NCBI RefSeq assembly: GCF_014647375.1
Contig: NZ_BMPB01000024.1
Span: 1 to 48,606, forward strand
DNA length: 48,606 nucleotides
Direction of reading: 5' to 3'
Source: Parabacteroides faecis
GTDB taxonomy: Bacteria; Bacteroidota; Bacteroidia; Bacteroidales; Tannerellaceae
Shown here piece after piece: positions 7,232 through 17,069 of the stretch; position 1 is the stretch's first letter, and every line of letters begins with the position of its first letter. The translations under genes were made by a program, and so were the position numbers. The notes under the pieces were generated by a model. It was not told the origin of the DNA. It searched no databases and saw only the letters and a program-made list of their open reading frames with translations.

Positions 7232-9442
7232 ATGAAAAAGTTACTATGCTTTTTGCTGATGGTGCTGGCTGTTTTGCCATCTTTAGCGGCCCAACGGAAG
7301 AATGTTGGGGTTGTGCTTGGTGGCGGAGGAGCAAAAGGAGTAGCTCATATAGGCGTGTTGAAAGTGTTGGAGGAAGCTGGTATTCCGATCGATTACGTGG
7401 CGGGTACCAGTATGGGAGCTATTGTCGGAGGATTATATTCTATCGGATATACTCCGGCTGAAATAGATACAATGGTGTTGGAGCAGGATTGGACAATGCT
7501 GCTCAGCGACCGTATCAAACGGAATAGCCTGACTTTTCCGGAAAAAGAAAATTCCGAACGGTATATTCTATCCCTGCCTTTCGGAAAAGAAAAGAAAGAC
7601 CGTGTCATCCAGGGAATGATCAAAGGGCAAAACCTGATGAATCTGTTTTCCAATCTGACAATCGGTTATCATGATTCCGTCGATTTCCAGAAGTTCAATA
7701 TTCCTTTTGCCTGTGTCGCGGTGGATGCTGTCGACGGGAAGGATTATGTGTTTCGTAAAGGTAGCCTGCCGTTGGCAATGCGTGCCAGTATGGCGATACC
7801 GGCTGTGTTCGCTCCTGTCCGCCTGGATAGTATGGTCTTGATAGACGGCGGACTCAATGACAACTTTCCGGTTGATGTCGCCCGGCAGATGGGAGCCGAT
7901 ATCATTATCGGTGTGGATCTGGGAACCAGCGATTTGAAGAAGCTGGAAGCCCTGAATACGCCCGGTGATGTGGTAGGGCAGATCATCGCCCTGCATGGAT
8001 ATGAAAAATATGCGAAGAACAAGGAGCAGACAGATCTGTTACTCCGTCCGAATATGACATCTTATAATGCTGCCAGTTTCACTACGGTTGCGTTGGATAC
8101 CCTGATCAGGCGTGGAGAACAGGAGGCTTATGCCCATTGGGACGAGATCATCGCATTGAAAGAGAAGATCGGGATAGCAGAAGATTTCCGTCCGGAAGAA
8201 CACGGGCATTTCCGGAAGTCCTATCCGGCGTTGCCTACCGATAGCTTTTATATCCGTACTATCTCTTTTACCGGCACGGATCCGAGAGACGAGAAGTGGC
8301 TGATGAAGATCAGTGGCTTGCGTGAGAACAGCCGGATCACGTTGAAGGAACTTCACCATGCGATGTCTGTGCTGATCGGTTCCAATGCTTACTCCAATGT
8401 GAATTATATGTTGACGGGAGAGCAACAGCAGGATCTGGTACTGACGGCACAAAAGAAATCGGTTAGTTCCGTGAATCTTGGCCTGCGTTTCGATTCGGAA
8501 GAGATCATCGGTGTATTGGTGAATGCGACTTTCGATTACCGGGCACGTAACCATTCCAAGTTGGGATTTACCGGGCGTGTCGGGGGAAAAACCTCGTATG
8601 CCCGTCTGGATTATGCCATCGAAAGGAATCCGTTACGTAACCTGAACCTGGCTTACCAGTTCACTTATCAGGACCTGGATATTTACAGGAAAGGGCATAA
8701 AACGTTTAATACCAGTTACACCCATCATTTTGCCGAATTCGGCTATTCGGATATGAACTGGTTGAATTTCAAATTCAAACTGGGGTTACGTTATGAATAT
8801 TACGATTATAATTCTTTCCTGTATACGGGGGATAACAACCAATTTGAAGTAAAGCCGGAGGGATTTATCAGTTATTTTGCGATGGCTCATCTGGAGACAC
8901 TCGACCGGCGGTATTTTCCGACGAAAGGTGTTTCCCTGAAAGCCGATTATTCTGTATATACGGATAACTTTGTCAATTATAACGGACACGCTCCTTTCTC
9001 GGCTATCGGGTTGAATTTTACTTCCGTCATTCCTGTTACTGCTCATTTCAGCGTTCTCCCTTCTCTGTACGGACGTGTGCTGATCGGGGGAAATCTGGCG
9101 TATCCTTTTCTGAATGCGGTCGGCGGTGAGGCAGAGGGACGTTATGTTCCTCAGCAGTTGCCTTTTGCCGGGATCAACCGGATGGAGATATTCGATAATT
9201 CGGTTGTTGTAACCCGCTTGCATTTCCGGCAGCGGATTGCGGGGAATAACTATATTTCCCTGATCGGTAACTATGCGCTTCATCACAATGATTTTTTCCA
9301 TCTGCTGAAAGGGAAAAGTGTATGGGGTGGAAGCTTGGGGTATGCTTATAATAGTATAGCTGGTCCGCTAAGCGCGAATTTCAGCATGTCGAATCAGAAT
9401 ACAAGCCTTCAGTTTTATCTGAATCTGGGGTTCACTTTCTGA
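7232..9442 (+). CDS. Patatin-like phospholipase with C-terminal outer-membrane barrel
   Basis: This 736-residue protein joins a patatin lipase domain to a BamA/surface-antigen type beta-barrel, the design of the PlpD-like type Vd autotransporters. A signal peptide (residues 1-21) is followed by the oxyanion-hole motif GGGGAKG (30-36), the nucleophile elbow GTSMG with catalytic S60, and the second catalytic residue D205 in DGG. A POTRA-like segment (about 335-410) leads into the barrel, which ends with aromatic F at the C-terminus as expected for barrel insertion. The likely activity is phospholipid or lysophospholipid hydrolysis at the cell surface. An in-frame GTG lies two codons upstream at 7226; the ATG is preferred because it begins a normal signal peptide (MKKLLCF). 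Confidence 0.9.
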   Translation: MKKLLCFLLMVLAVLPSLAAQRKNVGVVLGGGGAKGVAHIGVLKVLEEAGIPIDYVAGTSMGAIVGGLYSIGYTPAEIDTMVLEQDWTMLLSDRIKRNSLTFPEKENSERYILSLPFGKEKKDRVIQGMIKGQNLMNLFSNLTIGYHDSVDFQKFNIPFACVAVDAVDGKDYVFRKGSLPLAMRASMAIPAVFAPVRLDSMVLIDGGLNDNFPVDVARQMGADIIIGVDLGTSDLKKLEALNTPGDVVGQIIALHGYEKYAKNKEQTDLLLRPNMTSYNAASFTTVALDTLIRRGEQEAYAHWDEIIALKEKIGIAEDFRPEEHGHFRKSYPALPTDSFYIRTISFTGTDPRDEKWLMKISGLRENSRITLKELHHAMSVLIGSNAYSNVNYMLTGEQQQDLVLTAQKKSVSSVNLGLRFDSEEIIGVLVNATFDYRARNHSKLGFTGRVGGKTSYARLDYAIERNPLRNLNLAYQFTYQDLDIYRKGHKTFNTSYTHHFAEFGYSDMNWLNFKFKLGLRYEYYDYNSFLYTGDNNQFEVKPEGFISYFAMAHLETLDRRYFPTKGVSLKADYSVYTDNFVNYNGHAPFSAIGLNFTSVIPVTAHFSVLPSLYGRVLIGGNLAYPFLNAVGGEAEGRYVPQQLPFAGINRMEIFDNSVVVTRLHFRQRIAGNNYISLIGNYALHHNDFFHLLKGKSVWGGSLGYAYNSIAGPLSANFSMSNQNTSLQFYLNLGFTF

Positions 9443-9451
9443 TTTTTGTTG

Positions 9452-9459
9452 TACATTTG
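9452..9459 (+). promoter_or_regulatory. -7 element upstream of the sialate O-acetylesterase gene
   Basis: TACATTTG matches TAnnTTTG and lies 34 bases before the ATG at 9494, suggesting that the esterase gene has its own start of transcription besides read-through from the patatin gene. No clear -33 box. Confidence 0.4.
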
Positions 9460-9493
9460 TTAATCCGTTAATCAATCAAATACAGAGAAATAC

Positions 9494-10903
9494 ATGAAAC
9501 TTACACGAATGATGGGAATGGCTGCCGCCCTTTCCTTATTGATGGCCGGTATGCAGGCTCAAATCAGTCTGCCGTCTGTTTTTGCCGACCATATGGTATT
9601 GCAGCAAAAGAGTGAAGTACCCGTATGGGGATGGGGAGATGCCAGTGCGACAGTGAAAGTGGTCGGTAGCTGGGCTCCGAAGGATACAGCGACGGCAACA
9701 GTCCGTTCGGACGGCAGTTGGGATACGACATTGAAGACGGCAGCAGCCGGAGGACCTTATACCCTGTCTGTTTTGGGAAATGGCAATTGTGAATTGAAAG
9801 ATGTAATGTTAGGGGAAGTCTGGCTTTGCAGCGGACAATCCAATATGGAGTGGACTCCGATGGCTAACATAGATAATCGCGACGAAGAGATAGCTGCTGC
9901 CGATTATCCGAATATCCGTTTCTTCCATATCCCCAAGCGTGGAGCCGCCACTCCGCAGAATAATTGCGAAGCGTCGTGGGCCACCTGTACACCCGATGTG
10001 ATGAAGAATACCAGTGCTGTGGCATACTTTTTCGGGCGCGATCTGCAAAAAGACCTGAATGTCCCCATCGGTTTGATCGTTTCGGCATGGGGAGGAACTC
10101 CGGCCGAAGTATGGACGCCGGAAGAACTGGTAATGGATAATCCCCGCTTACGTGATGCGATGCCGGATAAGACCTACCCGTGGTGGCCGGTCGAACCGGG
10201 TGTGTTATATAATCAGATGATCAATCCGGTTACTCCTTATGCCCTGGCCGGTGCTATCTGGTATCAGGGTGAGTCCAACCGCGACCATCCGGATTCTTAT
10301 GGAATCCTGATGAAAACAATGATCGAGAGCTGGCGGAAAAGTTTTAAGAAAGACTTCCCTTTCTATCTGGTACAGATCGCTCCTTTTACCTATAATGCCG
10401 GAGATAACGGTGCTGCTTTGGTTCGTGAACATCAGGAATGGGTAGCACGTACGGTTCCGGGTTGCGGAATGGTGGCTATCTCCGACTGTGTAGCTGATCT
10501 GAAGAATATTCATCCGACAGACAAACAGAGTGTCGGACTTCGTCTGGCTAATCTGGCCTTAGGGAAAACATACGGGCGGCTTGAGTCCGGTTTTGAATCT
10601 CCGGTGTTCGAAGGGATGACAGTCAATAAAAATAAAGCCGTTATTTCTTTCCTTCATGCCGATAACGGGTTAATGTGTAAGGAGAAACAAATCGTTGGCT
10701 TCCGGATAGCTGGTGAAGACGGCGTCTTCGAGCCGGCAAAAGCTCAGATCAAAGAGAATACGGTTGTCGTTTCTTCTCCCAAAGTGAAAAATCCGGTTAT
10801 GGTGCAATATTGTTTTGATGATGCAACTGTCGGCAACCTGTTCAATAAAGAGGGATTGCCGGTCGCACCTTTCCGGACGGACAGAAACTGGGATAATGAA
10901 TAA
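9494..10903 (+). CDS. Sialate O-acetylesterase (SGNH hydrolase family)
   Basis: This 469-residue secreted esterase probably removes O-acetyl groups from sialic acid or other acetylated sugars, exposing glycans to glycosidases. A signal peptide (about residues 1-22) precedes a small beta-sandwich and the SGNH hydrolase domain. The nucleophile block is CSGQSNMEW with S116; block III is YQGESN; the catalytic Asp/His pair is D335 and H340 in DLKNIHPTD. Length is normal for bacterial members of the family. It follows the patatin gene by 51 bases and is followed by a DUF2461 gene on the same strand. Its substrate is inferred from family membership; xylan or other acetyl-sugar esterase activity is also possible. 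Confidence 0.88.
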   Translation: MKLTRMMGMAAALSLLMAGMQAQISLPSVFADHMVLQQKSEVPVWGWGDASATVKVVGSWAPKDTATATVRSDGSWDTTLKTAAAGGPYTLSVLGNGNCELKDVMLGEVWLCSGQSNMEWTPMANIDNRDEEIAAADYPNIRFFHIPKRGAATPQNNCEASWATCTPDVMKNTSAVAYFFGRDLQKDLNVPIGLIVSAWGGTPAEVWTPEELVMDNPRLRDAMPDKTYPWWPVEPGVLYNQMINPVTPYALAGAIWYQGESNRDHPDSYGILMKTMIESWRKSFKKDFPFYLVQIAPFTYNAGDNGAALVREHQEWVARTVPGCGMVAISDCVADLKNIHPTDKQSVGLRLANLALGKTYGRLESGFESPVFEGMTVNKNKAVISFLHADNGLMCKEKQIVGFRIAGEDGVFEPAKAQIKENTVVVSSPKVKNPVMVQYCFDDATVGNLFNKEGLPVAPFRTDRNWDNE

Positions 10904-10913
10904 TATAATTCCT

Positions 10914-10921
10914 TATCTTTG
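10914..10921 (+). promoter_or_regulatory. -7 element upstream of the DUF2461 gene
   Basis: TATCTTTG matches TAnnTTTG and ends 22 bases before the ATG at 10944. No -33 element is evident. Confidence 0.4.
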
Positions 10922-10943
10922 CTGATAAAATAAACAGCTATTT

Positions 10944-11615
10944 ATGAATGCAGAAATTATACAATTCCTGAAGGAATTAAGTGTGAACAACAACCGTGAG
11001 TGGTTTCAGGCTAATAAAGACCGCTACGATGTGTTGCATAAAGCCTTTCTCGACGAGGTCCAGCAGGTGATTAACCGAATCGCTTTGTTCGACCCGCAGG
11101 TAGCAGGACTGGAAGCAAAGGATTGCCAGTTCCGTATTTACCGGGATTTGCGCTTCTCGCCGGACAAAACTCCTTATAAAGTCCATTTTGCAGCTTATAT
11201 GGCGCAAGGCGGACGTGCCAGTGAGCGGGGAGGATATTATATTCATCTCGAACCGGGTAACAGCATGTTGTCGGGTGGTGTCTGGTGCCCTCCTCCCAAA
11301 CTGTTGAAAATGCTTCGCCAGGATATATATGATCATATCGACGAATTTGTAAGTATTATCGAAAAGCCATCATTTAAGGAAGCATATCCGGTGATGGAAG
11401 GTGAAGTATTGAAGCGTATGCCGGCAGGTTATCCTGCTGATTTTAAATATGATGAAATTCTGCGGCATAAGGATTTTTGCTTTGCCGCTAATAAGCCGGA
11501 TGAATTCTTTATGCAGGATGACTGGATGGAGCAGACGATCGAGATTTTCCAGGAACTTCTCCCTTTCAACAATTTCCTGAATTATACGGTGGATGAGTTT
11601 TTAGGAAGAGCATAA
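10944..11615 (+). CDS. DUF2461 domain-containing protein
   Basis: This 223-residue cytoplasmic protein matches the DUF2461 (TIGR02453) family across its whole length. Visible landmarks are NNNREWFQANKDRYD near the N-terminus, FRIYRDLRFSPDKTPYK (about residues 67-83), YYIHLEPGNS (about 98-107) and a C-terminal helical part. The family is widespread in bacteria but has no established biochemical function that I can state. It has no signal peptide. It is the last gene of a three-gene plus-strand group and is closed by a strong terminator. Confidence 0.85.
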   Translation: MNAEIIQFLKELSVNNNREWFQANKDRYDVLHKAFLDEVQQVINRIALFDPQVAGLEAKDCQFRIYRDLRFSPDKTPYKVHFAAYMAQGGRASERGGYYIHLEPGNSMLSGGVWCPPPKLLKMLRQDIYDHIDEFVSIIEKPSFKEAYPVMEGEVLKRMPAGYPADFKYDEILRHKDFCFAANKPDEFFMQDDWMEQTIEIFQELLPFNNFLNYTVDEFLGRA

Positions 11616-11636
11616 TATCATTATCCTATATCGGAG

Positions 11637-11696
11637 GGTATCAAAAGATGTAGTCTGGAGCGGGATGCGGAGACTTTATCTTTTGATACCTTTTGA
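11637..11696 (+). terminator. Terminator after the DUF2461 gene
   Basis: A perfect 13-base stem, GGTATCAAAAGAT (11637-11649) with ATCTTTTGATACC (11678-11690), encloses a 28-base loop and is followed by TTTTGATT on the plus strand. It separates the convergent DUF2461 and GH29 genes. Confidence 0.7.
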
Positions 11697-11719
11697 TTAT
11701 CTGGTAGGTTAGTGTCTGT

Positions 11720-13315
11720 TTATTGTATAGCCCCCTGCACCTCGAAAACAACAGCATAAGGGGTAGGGCGTTTATCGGGTATATCGAACGTTAACCTCTC
11801 ATTATCCTGTCTGAAGTGGATCTTTTCATGGCTGCCTAGCATTTTGACTGAACGTATCTTGCCGGGATGTTCCTGCGATGTAAGTCCCAACGAAGGCAGA
11901 TCGATACTACCCGTGGCCGGGTTGAGCACGAAAATATACAAGTTCTTCCCGTGTGTAGTGAAGCGTACTTCATCATGTCCGTAAGGAGCGCTATTTGCTG
12001 TGCGTGCATTGAAATTTTCCTTTTGAGCCTCTTTCATAACGTTGTCCTTATCGGCATTCACTATATTCCTTTCTATTTCCCGTTTGCACGAATTGAGATT
12101 ATCACCGTAAATTACCCATGGTTTGCTGGCATAGATCGCCTTGTTGTTGATATTGATCCATTTGCCTACATCGTCCAGTATCTCTTTATGGTCGGGAGCA
12201 ATCGTTCCGTCACCTTTCAATTCGACATTCAGGAGCATGTTGCCGTTTTTGCTGATAATGTCGCTTGTCAGTTCTATAATGGAACGGGCATTATGCATCA
12301 GCGGATTATCTTCTTTGTAAAACCAGTGGGTGAAGGTAAATATTCCATCCCAGGGATAAGGCAGAATTTCTTCCGCCACACCTGCTTCTATATCCTTGAC
12401 CAACATTGGTTCTTTATCGACTTTTGCAATTCCGACGGCATCGATTTTACCATTACGTTTCAGGCTGTTATTGAATAGCGTACGGAATACTTCTTTTCCG
12501 TAATTGCCATATGGAAATCCGTAACCGTCTACCCATAACAGGTCGACATTATATTTTGTGACAAGTTCCTGCTGGCGGAGCATATAGTTCTTTTTTACTT
12601 CTGCTTCGTATTCCGGAGTTCTTTTTTCCGGAGGAAGGCCATACAGTTGGGCTGGGTCGTAACCATCCCACCATTTTCCTTTTCCATCATCTTTAGTCAT
12701 CCGGCCTTCGTAGGGAATGCCTTTATAAACACCCGATGTGTCAGCCCCGAATGCCGGTAACCACCAGCCCAGGAAACGGTCGTCGTGTGAACTGACTCCG
12801 AACGGTAGTTTATATTTGCGGGTCGACTTTTCGAAGAGACCTACAATGTCTTTGTGAGGCCCCATGTTTACTGAGTTCCAGGGATGGTAGGTAGACGCAA
12901 AGTTATCGAAATGATCGTGATGGTTGGCATGAACAACAATATATCTGGCACCGATCGATTTGAAATATCTGACAAGTTCATCGGTGTCCAGCCGTTCTGC
13001 TTTCCATTGATGGATAACTTCCGTGTATCCTTTCTGGGATTGTGGTCCGAAAGTTTTACGGTGATATTCGTATGCGTTTTTACCGAATTGCTGTGAACCC
13101 ACATCTTGCATGAACATATGCCGTGCATACCATCCTCCACCCAGTAAAGGAACGGATTGCGGTCCGATTGTTGCCCAAATACCGAACCGGGCATCAGTGT
13201 ACCATTGGGGGAATTGATATTGCTTTTGTAATTCTTCCCAGGATAAATCGTTGTTTTGTGCAGAGGCCTGCAATAAGCAAAAGATACAGGCCAGTAGATA
13301 GATCGTTCGTTTCAT
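11720..13315 (-). CDS. Alpha-L-fucosidase, GH29
   Basis: This 531-residue exported enzyme of glycoside hydrolase family 29 would release alpha-L-fucose from glycans. A signal peptide (about 1-19, ending ASA) is followed by the catalytic TIM barrel. The family motifs are clear: QFPQWYTDARFGIW at the start of the barrel, the substrate-binding VHANHHDHFDNF, and the nucleophile D263 in LLWVDGYG. The acid/base residue is not conserved in this family and cannot be picked by eye. A short beta-sandwich follows from about residue 430. It is the last gene of PUL1, 103 bases after the phosphoesterase gene, so it probably works on the glycan imported by the SusCD pair. No neighbouring fucose catabolism genes are visible. 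Confidence 0.9.
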   Translation of the reverse strand: MKRTIYLLACIFCLLQASAQNNDLSWEELQKQYQFPQWYTDARFGIWATIGPQSVPLLGGGWYARHMFMQDVGSQQFGKNAYEYHRKTFGPQSQKGYTEVIHQWKAERLDTDELVRYFKSIGARYIVVHANHHDHFDNFASTYHPWNSVNMGPHKDIVGLFEKSTRKYKLPFGVSSHDDRFLGWWLPAFGADTSGVYKGIPYEGRMTKDDGKGKWWDGYDPAQLYGLPPEKRTPEYEAEVKKNYMLRQQELVTKYNVDLLWVDGYGFPYGNYGKEVFRTLFNNSLKRNGKIDAVGIAKVDKEPMLVKDIEAGVAEEILPYPWDGIFTFTHWFYKEDNPLMHNARSIIELTSDIISKNGNMLLNVELKGDGTIAPDHKEILDDVGKWININNKAIYASKPWVIYGDNLNSCKREIERNIVNADKDNVMKEAQKENFNARTANSAPYGHDEVRFTTHGKNLYIFVLNPATGSIDLPSLGLTSQEHPGKIRSVKMLGSHEKIHFRQDNERLTFDIPDKRPTPYAVVFEVQGAIQ

Positions 13316-13418
13316 ACTTACATATAGATTGTTCTTTATTATAGTAAGAACATAATTGTTGATGTTTTTATTCTTATTTCTTCTAGTGACATTTTATTTT
13401 CATGGAGATGTAAAGGGC

Positions 13419-15920
13419 TTATTTTGAAATAAATCCGTATACATTACCTGCAAAGTCTGATACAAACAAAGCATTTCCGCTCACTGCCACCGTCGCCAAT
13501 ACGGGAGCACCCATTGCATGCTTCCACAACAACTGACCGTCTTTACGGTTCAGGGCATATAATGCACCATCAGATGCTCCCACGTAAACAATATCTCCGC
13601 TCAAAACCGGACTTGCTTCTACCGGTGAGGCCGGATCTCCTAAGGTAGGGACAGTATAGATCATGGCCCGTCCTGTCCGGAAACGCCATTTCACTTCCAG
13701 AGTATTGCGGTCAACTGCCACTACTCCGTTTTCTGCCGTACCGAAAATAATTTCATCATTCGTTACCAACGGAGTGGAAAGGTTCTTCAACTCGAAATCG
13801 TATGTTTTTTGTATTAACCGCTTGCCAGTCTTTGCATCGACAATAAATAACGAACGGTTCGAGATGGAATATATCAGTCCTCCATGCATGGCTGCCGAAC
13901 TACCGAATCCATAACCTCCTCTGCTCCACAGCTTCTGTCCCGAACGGGCATCGTTGGCATAGGCCGCTTCCCAGAAAGCCTGGCCGACCAGTATACCGTT
14001 ATTCACAGAAAATGTGGAGGAAGTACCATGTCCGGTATCCCAGTCTTTGTTCTGCCAAATCAACTCACCTGTTTTTGCCTGGAATGCACATAACGAACGA
14101 CCCGTTCCGGCATAGACTACGCCATCGGACGTTACCAGTCCATTATCCAGCGGTACTTGCTTGTCCATCTCCAGATCTTTTTCCCATACCAGTTTTCCGG
14201 TTGCTGCATCCACAGCATACAGCCATCCGTTTATATCTTGTGCGAAAATGCAACCATCTTCTGCAGCAATGCTGCTGCGAACTGAATGTCTCAAAGGATA
14301 CTGCCAGCGGATCTGTCCCGTTTGTGCATCCATACAAGTTACGGAAGCCTTACCAAGACCGTTGTCATCAAGTGAAGCTGCATATATGGCTCCTTTATAG
14401 ATGAGTGGTGATGAGAAATAGATGTTGGCACCTATATTTTGCACCCAGGCTAATTGTAAAGGCAATTGTAAAGTATCTTTTAATTCTGGGACATGTGCGG
14501 CGTTTTGGAGCAGGTTTGTCCAATCCTTATTCACTTTTACCTGTGTATTTGTAGCATTTCGATAACAGAAGGAAGCGCTTTCTTGGGACACCTCCCCATT
14601 GGCAAAGGTTGCAGTCACTTTCACGGTCACAATTTGATTATCCAGTGAAGATGGAAGTGCTATATTATCACTCCAGTTAAAGTCGGAGTTTTGTTTTAAC
14701 GGATGGTCTGATAAGTATTTTTTTCCCCGGCTAAAACAGCTATAAGAAACTTTCCGTACCGGAGATACTGATGAATAAGTATTGACAGACAAGGGAACCG
14801 TTCCGTCAGAGAGAGTTGCAGCCATTCCATTGTCAATAGAAGAAATGGTAACGGACTTGTCAATATACGGATAACGAATTTCAGAAGAGAGTTGTCCTTG
14901 CGGTCCTGTAGTCAACACACGGAATGAAGATGGAGAATGGTCGTAAGAACCACGTACATGTCCCGGTGAACAAATCATCAGTACGTCTGAACCGTCATAA
15001 TGGTACATCCGGTCATGATGCCAATGTCCATAGATCCATGCTTTCAAATTATATTCAGTTAAATCAATAAATCCGGTTTCATTACTACCGAACCTGAAAT
15101 GTCCGTCTCCGCTCATCACACTATGATTAAATGAAATTATCGGTTTGCCGGCCGGTACATACTTCAAATCGTTCTTCAACCACTGGCCGATACGTTCCTG
15201 CGTAAAATCAGGCTTACCGTCTCCCCCCGGCATTGGAGTGACAATGTAATGAATATTACCTACTTCAAACGAATAATATGCCGGTCCGAAATGATTCTCA
15301 AAAGATTCCTCGCCATACTTTCCACTGCCCAGGTCGTGATTTCCTATGCAATAAAAGACTTGTGACGCAGGCATATTTTCATTGTTCAAAAAGTACTTGT
15401 AAGAGGCAAATCCTTCACGTGCGACATCACCGGTATGAATAAGAAAGGCGATATCCTCATTTTCTACATAATCGCGCAAATCCTTAGAACTGGCAGCATA
15501 TCCGTCGAGGGCTGTAAGGTAAGAATCATACATATGGGTATCAGAAATATGGATAAAGCGGTGGGTTCCATCGGATTTTATACTTTTCGGATTGGCAGGC
15601 TGAAGCTCAAAATCGTAGCTGTTCATATCATCTGCGATACGTTGATAATAAGCATCCGTGCGATATCCAGCCGGCAATGTAATATAAACAAAACGAGCAT
15701 GGGCATGGCCGGACAACTCGAATTTCCCGTCTTTATCGGTCTGCACCACATTCAGTCCATCGGAGACAGATACGCCAGGAAGCACTTTCTCTCCCCGGTC
15801 ATAGCGATGGTTTCCATTATTATCGACAAAAACATGTCCGGTATATTGCGCAGCTACACTGTATATATTGCAAGTCATAACAATAGCAAAAACACAGATG
15901 TTTCTTAATTTTTCTTTCAT
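13419..15920 (-). CDS. Calcineurin-like phosphoesterase fused to a PQQ-type beta-propeller
   Basis: This 833-residue exported protein begins with a signal peptide (about 1-24) and a carboxypeptidase-regulatory/Metallophos_N type beta-sandwich (about 27-110). The metallophosphoesterase domain (about 120-360) has all metal ligands: D127 and H129 in SDTH, D165 in GDVA, N194 and H195 in GNHD, H266, and H299/H301 in GHWHH. After a linker region (about 370-470), the C-terminal third holds PQQ-like propeller repeats with AxDxxTGxxxW signatures such as VDAATGKLVW and LNRKDGQLLW. Quinone binding cannot be inferred; many such propellers are structural or bind other ligands. It lies 45 bases after the alkaline phosphatase in PUL1, so the two may remove phosphate from one substrate in turn (phosphodiester, then monoester). 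That pairing is an inference. Confidence 0.88.
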   Translation of the reverse strand: MKEKLRNICVFAIVMTCNIYSVAAQYTGHVFVDNNGNHRYDRGEKVLPGVSVSDGLNVVQTDKDGKFELSGHAHARFVYITLPAGYRTDAYYQRIADDMNSYDFELQPANPKSIKSDGTHRFIHISDTHMYDSYLTALDGYAASSKDLRDYVENEDIAFLIHTGDVAREGFASYKYFLNNENMPASQVFYCIGNHDLGSGKYGEESFENHFGPAYYSFEVGNIHYIVTPMPGGDGKPDFTQERIGQWLKNDLKYVPAGKPIISFNHSVMSGDGHFRFGSNETGFIDLTEYNLKAWIYGHWHHDRMYHYDGSDVLMICSPGHVRGSYDHSPSSFRVLTTGPQGQLSSEIRYPYIDKSVTISSIDNGMAATLSDGTVPLSVNTYSSVSPVRKVSYSCFSRGKKYLSDHPLKQNSDFNWSDNIALPSSLDNQIVTVKVTATFANGEVSQESASFCYRNATNTQVKVNKDWTNLLQNAAHVPELKDTLQLPLQLAWVQNIGANIYFSSPLIYKGAIYAASLDDNGLGKASVTCMDAQTGQIRWQYPLRHSVRSSIAAEDGCIFAQDINGWLYAVDAATGKLVWEKDLEMDKQVPLDNGLVTSDGVVYAGTGRSLCAFQAKTGELIWQNKDWDTGHGTSSTFSVNNGILVGQAFWEAAYANDARSGQKLWSRGGYGFGSSAAMHGGLIYSISNRSLFIVDAKTGKRLIQKTYDFELKNLSTPLVTNDEIIFGTAENGVVAVDRNTLEVKWRFRTGRAMIYTVPTLGDPASPVEASPVLSGDIVYVGASDGALYALNRKDGQLLWKHAMGAPVLATVAVSGNALFVSDFAGNVYGFISK

Positions 15921-15965
15921 GAGAATTTTATGTTTTATAACTGATGTCTGTCTGTTAAGAGAAAC

Positions 15966-17027
15966 TTAAAGTTTCAGAAGTTTTTTCATAATGTGAAATG
16001 AAGCAGTATTGTCTTTAAAACCCGAGAATAATTCAGCTCCCGATCCGTAAGAGAAAAATGGAACCGGAGAGGCGGAATGTCCTCCGGTATTATATTTTAC
16101 GGTGATTTCTTTTTTCTCATAATCACCGTTTGCAATTGTGACTCCTCCTGTTTCATGATCTGCTGTGATTAATACCAGGGTATCTCCATCCCGTTCTGCA
16201 AAGTCGAGAGCTATACCTACTGCATGATCGAAATCAAGCATTTCATTTACCATCCATTCTTTATCATTGTTATGCCCTGCCCAGTCTATCTGTGAACCTT
16301 CTACCATGAGGATAAATCCTTTTTTATTCTTACTCAGCAGATCGAGAGCCATTTGAGTCGCATCCGGAAGAAAATTGGCAGGACGTTCTTTTACCGGTTT
16401 TAAGCCGTCCTCAGCCATCAGTACTCCTAATTTACCATTTTCAACCGGTTGTACATCCTCCAGTGTATAGGCCATTTTATAACCTTTATCGGTGAGTTCC
16501 TTCGAGATGTTACGTCCGTCTTTTCTTTTCTCGAAGAATTTTAGCCCTCCTCCTATGAACAGGGAGATGTCACTATTCAGGAAGTCTTCTGCGATCTCCT
16601 CCTGCATCGACCGGACGGGCTGATGAGCCACGAATGAGGCGGGTGTCGCATCGGTTATGGAACTGGTGGAAATTACTCCGGTTGACATACCTTTTAAGGT
16701 TGCCAGTCTAATAATGGAGTTCATAGGGATACTGTCAGCCGACATACCTACCATTCCATTATTTGTTTTTTCGCCACAAGCGATAGCTGTTCCTCCTGCT
16801 GCGGAATCTGTAGTATATTTATTGGCTGAGTTTGTTTGCCTCAATCCGCTGAATGGACAGCGGTTAGTCATGTTCAGATATCCTCCGTTTTGAGTATAAG
16901 CGGCCTGTACCTGATTGATACCCATTCCATCTCCGATCAGGATGATAATATTTTTAGGTGAACGTGCAATCACCGCTGATGAAAAGAGCAGGAATAGAAT
17001 AAGAAATAAAGAAATTTTGTTTTTCAT
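15966..17027 (-). CDS. Alkaline phosphatase family protein
   Basis: This 353-residue exported phosphomonoesterase has a signal peptide (about 1-21) and the alkaline phosphatase fold. Metal- and substrate-binding motifs are visible: D33 in LIGDGMG, the nucleophile S75 in TDSAAGGTA, DWAGHNND in the middle, and TADHETGG near the C-terminus. It is shorter than E. coli PhoA (about 470 residues) but complete. An upstream in-frame ATG at 17054 would add nine residues; the ATG at 17027 starts directly with a signal peptide (MKNKISLFLI). It sits between susD and the phosphoesterase gene. A terminator-like hairpin lies between it and susD, so its expression may be lower than that of susCD. Confidence 0.9.
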   Translation of the reverse strand: MKNKISLFLILFLLFSSAVIARSPKNIIILIGDGMGINQVQAAYTQNGGYLNMTNRCPFSGLRQTNSANKYTTDSAAGGTAIACGEKTNNGMVGMSADSIPMNSIIRLATLKGMSTGVISTSSITDATPASFVAHQPVRSMQEEIAEDFLNSDISLFIGGGLKFFEKRKDGRNISKELTDKGYKMAYTLEDVQPVENGKLGVLMAEDGLKPVKERPANFLPDATQMALDLLSKNKKGFILMVEGSQIDWAGHNNDKEWMVNEMLDFDHAVGIALDFAERDGDTLVLITADHETGGVTIANGDYEKKEITVKYNTGGHSASPVPFFSYGSGAELFSGFKDNTASFHIMKKLLKL

Positions 17028-17069
17028 GTTTATCTGATTTTTATTACGCTTCAATGTACATTACAAAAA

